Shown: positions 5,277 through 8,169 of the stretch, piece after piece
Layout: every line of letters begins with the position of its first letter
Numbering within the stretch: position 1 is the first letter of the stretch
Source: Falsiroseomonas sp038250135
GTDB taxonomy: Bacteria; Pseudomonadota; Alphaproteobacteria; Acetobacterales; Acetobacteraceae
Length of the DNA: 8,169 nucleotides
Reading direction: 5' to 3'
Assembly: GCA_038250135.1 (NCBI GenBank)
Contig: JBBSCP010000219.1
Coordinates: 1 to 8,169, forward strand
Notes under the pieces: generated by a model
Told to the model about the DNA's origin: nothing
The model's input: the letters and a program-made list of their open reading frames with translations, nothing else
Database searches by the model: none
Made by a program: the position numbers and the translations under genes

Positions 5277-7934
5277 ATGGTGGCGATCGATCTCAAATCC
5301 TTGATCGGCCGACTGAACGACACCTGCCGGCGGCAGGTCGAGGCCGCCGCGGGACTGACGCTCTCTCGCAGCCATTACAATGTCGAGGTCGAGCATGTGC
5401 TGCTCAAGCTCGTCGAGATGCCGGGCAGCGATGTCGCCGCCATTCTGCGCAAGCAGGAGGTGGATGCCGGGCGCGTCGCCAATGAACTCACCCGCGCGCT
5501 CGACAAGCTGCGCACTGGCAATGCGCGTGCGCCCGCCCTCTCGCCCGACATCGTCACCTGGCTGCGCGAGGCCTGGATGATCGCCTCGCTCGAAGCCGGT
5601 GCGTCGCGCATCCGCAGCGGTCATCTACTTGCTGCACTGCTCGGCGACGAATCGCTTGGCCGCGCGGTGCGCGACAGCAGCCCGACCATCGCCGCACTTC
5701 CCGGCGATGCCGTGCGGCGCAACCTTGCCGAGCTTGCCGCCGGCAGCGATGAAGCGACGCAGGCCGAGGCCGCGCCCGGCGCCGTACCGGCGGCGGGCGA
5801 AGCGCCGCGTGGCGGCGGGCCGCTCGACCAGTTCTGTACCGATCTGACGGCGCAGGCGAAGGCGGGGAAGATCGACCCGATCCTCGGGCGCGACGCCGAG
5901 ATCAGGCAGATGATCGACATCCTCACGCGCCGTCGCCAGAACAACCCGATTCTCACCGGCGAGCCCGGCGTGGGCAAGACCGCGGTGGTCGAGGGCCTCG
6001 CGCTGCGCATCGCTGCCGGCGACGTGCCGGATGCGCTCAAGCGCGTGAAGTTGATGTCGCTCGACCTTGGCCTGTTGCAGGCCGGTGCGGGCGTGAAGGG
6101 CGAATTCGAGAACCGCCTGAAGGGCGTGATCGATGCGGTGAAATCCTCGCCCACGCCGATCGTCATGTTCATCGATGAGGCGCACACGCTGATCGGCGCC
6201 GGCGGCCAGGCCGGGCAGAACGATGCGGCGAATCTTCTGAAGCCTGCGCTGGCGCGCGGTGAATTGCGCTGCGTCGCCGCCACGACCTGGGCCGAATACA
6301 AGAAGTATTTCGAAAAGGACGCCGCCCTCACCCGCCGCTTCCAGGTGGTGAAGGTGGACGAGCCTTCCGAACCACTTGCCTGTGCAATGTTGCGCGGTCT
6401 GGTCGCCACGCTCGAGAAGCATCACGGCGTACGGATATTGGATGAGGCGGTGACGGAGGCCGTGAAGCTTTCCGCGCGCTTCATCCCCTCGCGCCAACTG
6501 CCCGACAAGGGCGTGTCGCTGCTGGACACCGCCTGCGCGCGGGTTTCCATGAGCCAGGCTTCGATCCCCGCACCGGTCGAGGATCGCACGCGACGCATCG
6601 CGCAGATCACGACCGAACTCGGCGCCATCGGGCGCGAGAGCGCGACTGGCACCGACCACGCTTCCCGCAACGCCGCGCTGGTCGCGGATCGTGACAAGGC
6701 CGAGGCCGAGCTTGCGGCGCTGACGGCGCGCTGGGAGCAGGAGAAGGCGCTGGTCGCGAAGCTGCGCGGCCTGCGCCACCGCGCCGAGGCCGCAACGGTT
6801 GCCATCCTGCCCGAAGGTTCGCCACCACCGGCCGAGGATCTCGACGCGCTGAAGCGCGAATTGGCCGAAGCCGGCGCGGAACTTCGCGCGCTGCAAGGCG
6901 AGGAGCCGCTGGTGTTTCCCGTCGTCGATGGCCAGGCGGTGGCGGAGGTTGTCGCGACCTGGACCGGTATTCCGGTGGGCCGCATGGTTTCCGACGAGAT
7001 CAAGACTGTGCTGAACCTCAAGACAAAATTGATGGAGCGCGTGGTCGGCCAGGATCACGCGCTGGACGCCATCGCGCAGGCGATCCGCACGAGCCGCGCG
7101 GGGCTGACCGACCCGCGCAAGCCCATCGGCGTGTTCATGATGGCGGGCACCTCCGGCGTGGGAAAGACCGAAACCGCGCTGGCCGTCGCCGACCTACTGT
7201 ATGGCGGCGAGCAGAACCTCACCGTCATCAACATGAGCGAGTTCAAGGAGGAGCATAAGGTCTCGCTGCTCATGGGCTCGCCGCCCGGCTATGTCGGCTA
7301 TGGCGAGGGCGGCGTGCTGACCGAGGCGGTGCGACGCCGCCCCTATTCAGTCGTGCTGCTCGACGAGATGGAGAAAGCGCATCCTGGTGTGCAGGACGTG
7401 TTCTACCAGGTCTTTGACAAGGGCCAGATGAAGGATGGCGAGGGGCGGGACATCGATTTCCGCAACTGCGTCATCATCATGACCTCCAATGCCGGCACCG
7501 ACACCATCGCGAAGCTCTGCGCCGATCCCGACACCGCGCCCGATCCCGAGCCGCTGCGCGATGCGTTGCAGCCCGATCTTCTGAAAGTGTTCAAGCCAGC
7601 CTTCCTCGGCCGCTGCAATGTCGTGATCTACTACCCGTTGGCGGATGAGATCATGCGGAAGATATGCGTGCTCAAACTGCACAGCATCGGCAGGCGCGTG
7701 GCCGAAAATTACGGGGTGCCACTGGAATTCGACGACGCCGTGCCCGACAGCATCGTCGCGCGCTGCAAGGAGGTCGAGAGCGGCGCGCGCAACATCGACA
7801 ACATCCTCAGCCGCACCCTGCTGCCGGAACTCTCCGCCGGCATCCTGGGCAGGCTCGCGCAGGGGGAGGAGATCAGCCGGGTGCGCGTTGCCGTCGATGA
7901 GGCGAGCGGCGGCTTCCGGTACGACCTCGGCTGA
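5277..7934 (+). CDS. clpV: T6SS AAA+ ATPase ClpV (TssH)
   Basis: This 885-residue, two-ring AAA+ ATPase disassembles the contracted TssB-TssC sheath so subunits can be reused. The N-domain (about 1-160) starts MVAIDLKSLIGRLNDTCRRQVEAAAG and has SRSHYNVEVEHVLLKL, the ClpV form of the Clp N-terminus. The first AAA+ module has Walker A GEPGVGKT (228-235, K234), Walker B FIDEAH (D300, E301) and LTRRF (R353/R354) as arginine-finger candidates. A middle region (about 410-540) contains a charged helical stretch, shorter than the ClpB M-domain. The second module has Walker A GTSGVGKT (624-631, K630), pore loop GSPPGYVGYGEGG (667-679), Walker B LLDEME (D696, E697) and sensor-1 region IIMTSNAG. All key ATPase residues are intact, so it should be active. 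It differs from housekeeping ClpB in the N-domain and in its T6SS setting. It opens the plus-strand unit opposite tssA, and hcp follows after 120 bp. Length is normal. Confidence 0.97.
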   Translation: MVAIDLKSLIGRLNDTCRRQVEAAAGLTLSRSHYNVEVEHVLLKLVEMPGSDVAAILRKQEVDAGRVANELTRALDKLRTGNARAPALSPDIVTWLREAWMIASLEAGASRIRSGHLLAALLGDESLGRAVRDSSPTIAALPGDAVRRNLAELAAGSDEATQAEAAPGAVPAAGEAPRGGGPLDQFCTDLTAQAKAGKIDPILGRDAEIRQMIDILTRRRQNNPILTGEPGVGKTAVVEGLALRIAAGDVPDALKRVKLMSLDLGLLQAGAGVKGEFENRLKGVIDAVKSSPTPIVMFIDEAHTLIGAGGQAGQNDAANLLKPALARGELRCVAATTWAEYKKYFEKDAALTRRFQVVKVDEPSEPLACAMLRGLVATLEKHHGVRILDEAVTEAVKLSARFIPSRQLPDKGVSLLDTACARVSMSQASIPAPVEDRTRRIAQITTELGAIGRESATGTDHASRNAALVADRDKAEAELAALTARWEQEKALVAKLRGLRHRAEAATVAILPEGSPPPAEDLDALKRELAEAGAELRALQGEEPLVFPVVDGQAVAEVVATWTGIPVGRMVSDEIKTVLNLKTKLMERVVGQDHALDAIAQAIRTSRAGLTDPRKPIGVFMMAGTSGVGKTETALAVADLLYGGEQNLTVINMSEFKEEHKVSLLMGSPPGYVGYGEGGVLTEAVRRRPYSVVLLDEMEKAHPGVQDVFYQVFDKGQMKDGEGRDIDFRNCVIIMTSNAGTDTIAKLCADPDTAPDPEPLRDALQPDLLKVFKPAFLGRCNVVIYYPLADEIMRKICVLKLHSIGRRVAENYGVPLEFDDAVPDSIVARCKEVESGARNIDNILSRTLLPELSAGILGRLAQGEEISRVRVAVDEASGGFRYDLG

Positions 7935-7976
7935 CTGGAGCACGCTGCAGCCGTTTGGACGCAGCGCGCGCTCCGG
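7935..7976 (+). other. Stem-loop immediately after the clpV stop
   Basis: Starting at the first base after the TGA, CTGGAGC (7935-7941) pairs with GCTCCGG (7970-7976, one G-T pair) and CGCTGC (7943-7948) pairs with GCAGCG (7961-7966). Between them are an unequal internal loop (one A against CGC) and a 12-base apical loop. No T-run follows, so it is not a standard terminator. It could be a partial terminator, or protect the clpV 3' end or the hcp 5' end after processing (inference). Confidence 0.5.
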
Positions 7977-7996
7977 GATCAGTTACCGCTAGCCCG

Positions 7997-8018
7997 CCGC
8001 CGAGCAAGAAGCTCGCGG
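7997..8018 (+). other. Second stem-loop upstream of hcp
   Basis: CGAGC-AAGAA-GCTCG (8001-8015) forms a perfect 5 bp stem. It extends by three more pairs (CCG with CGG, 7997-7999 and 8016-8018) if C8000 bulges. It ends 23 bases before the hcp ribosome-binding site. A role in hcp mRNA stability is an inference. Confidence 0.45.
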
Positions 8019-8041
8019 GTATCGCTTCACAGGCAGCAAGT

Positions 8042-8046
8042 AAGGA
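8042..8046 (+). promoter_or_regulatory. Ribosome-binding site of hcp
   Basis: AAGGA lies eight bases before ATG 8055. This is good spacing and fixes the hcp start. Confidence 0.8.
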
Positions 8047-8054
8047 ATCGGACC

Positions 8055-8169
8055 ATGGCGATCTTCATCAAATACGGCGCGCTCGACGGCGAGGTCACCG
8101 CCAAGGGCTATGAGAAGTGGATGGAGGTGAGCAGCCTCCAATGGGGGGTCGGTCGCGGCGTCTCCGTCG
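8055..8169 (+). CDS. hcp: Hcp tube protein, N-terminal part (cut by the right edge)
   Basis: The first 38 codons read MAIFIKYGALDGEVTAKGYEKWMEVSSLQWGVGRGVSV. The pattern of a short first strand (IFIKY), a G-x-V-T turn, and W.E.SS.QWGVGRG.S is typical of one Hcp subfamily (the T6SS tube protein, formerly DUF796). Hcp hexamers stack into the inner tube that is propelled by the sheath, and Hcp can carry effectors in its lumen or fused at its C-terminus. Its place directly after clpV, on the strand opposite the imp genes, matches the hcp operon of Agrobacterium-like loci. The remainder lies outside the window, so whether this is a plain Hcp (about 150-170 residues) or a longer evolved Hcp with a C-terminal effector domain cannot be judged. 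Confidence 0.9.
   Translation, partial: MAIFIKYGALDGEVTAKGYEKWMEVSSLQWGVGRGVSV

Noticed and set aside
5625..7058. 477-codon minus-strand open frame inside clpV
   Set aside because: The clpV frame is fully supported by all its AAA+ motifs. This antisense frame has no recognisable domain and is a third-position GC artefact.
7955..7976. TTGGAC as a -35 for an hcp promoter
   Set aside because: No acceptable -10 lies 16-18 bases downstream, and the hexamer sits in the loop of a stem-loop. An hcp promoter here remains possible but is not shown.
7935..8054. Intrinsic terminator between clpV and hcp
   Set aside because: The stems are present but neither is followed by a T-run, so a standard Rho-independent terminator is not supported.
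1..8169. CRISPR array, tRNA or rRNA gene, insertion sequence or toxin-immunity pair
   Set aside because: No interspersed repeat array, cloverleaf, rRNA-like sequence, transposase or terminal inverted repeats were seen. All coding space is taken by T6SS structural genes, with no effector or immunity gene inside the window.

Overview
This window is the core of a type VI secretion system (T6SS) locus. It holds seven genes in two divergent units around a 112 bp intergenic region (5165-5276). The DNA is strongly GC-rich (roughly two thirds by eye) with G/C-ending codons. The minus-strand order tssA-tssB-tssC-(tssC paralog)-tagJ matches the impA-B-C-D-E order described in Rhizobium and Agrobacterium, and the divergent clpV-hcp unit matches their hcp operon. 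Together with the Hcp N-terminus (QWGVGRGVS), this suggests an alphaproteobacterium. The genus cannot be fixed from the sequence; Rhizobiales, Acetobacteraceae and similar high-GC groups are all possible.

Minus strand, read from the centre leftwards: tssA (5164-4064), a 142 bp gap with two abutting hairpins, tssB (3921-3415), tssC (3411-1918), a second, divergent tssC-like gene (1877-372), and the 5' part of tagJ/impE, which starts at 358 and runs off the left edge. Spacing is tight (3, 40 and 13 bp gaps after tssB), so tssB through tagJ look like one polycistron. tssE, tssF and tssG would be expected beyond the left edge, but this cannot be seen.

Plus strand, read from the centre rightwards: clpV/tssH (5277-7934), a 120 bp gap with two stem-loops, and the first 38 codons of hcp (8055 onward, cut by the right edge).

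Known roles: TssB and TssC form the contractile sheath around the Hcp tube. TssA primes and coordinates assembly on the baseplate. ClpV disassembles the contracted sheath for reuse. TagJ binds the TssB N-terminus and ClpV in one T6SS class.

This is a recognisable system, not a new one. The oddities are in the details: an 18 bp tandem repeat that gives TagJ a TTPGDK/TTAGDK N-terminal extension; a second TssC lacking the first one's N-terminal segment yet sharing a 90 bp patch of about 89% nucleotide identity; a nine-C homopolymer inside tssA; an 11-codon mini-ORF with an ATGA overlap onto the second tssC; hairpins without U-tracts in both larger intercistronic gaps; and helically phased direct repeats in the divergent promoter region. 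There is no gene-free stretch over 300 bases.
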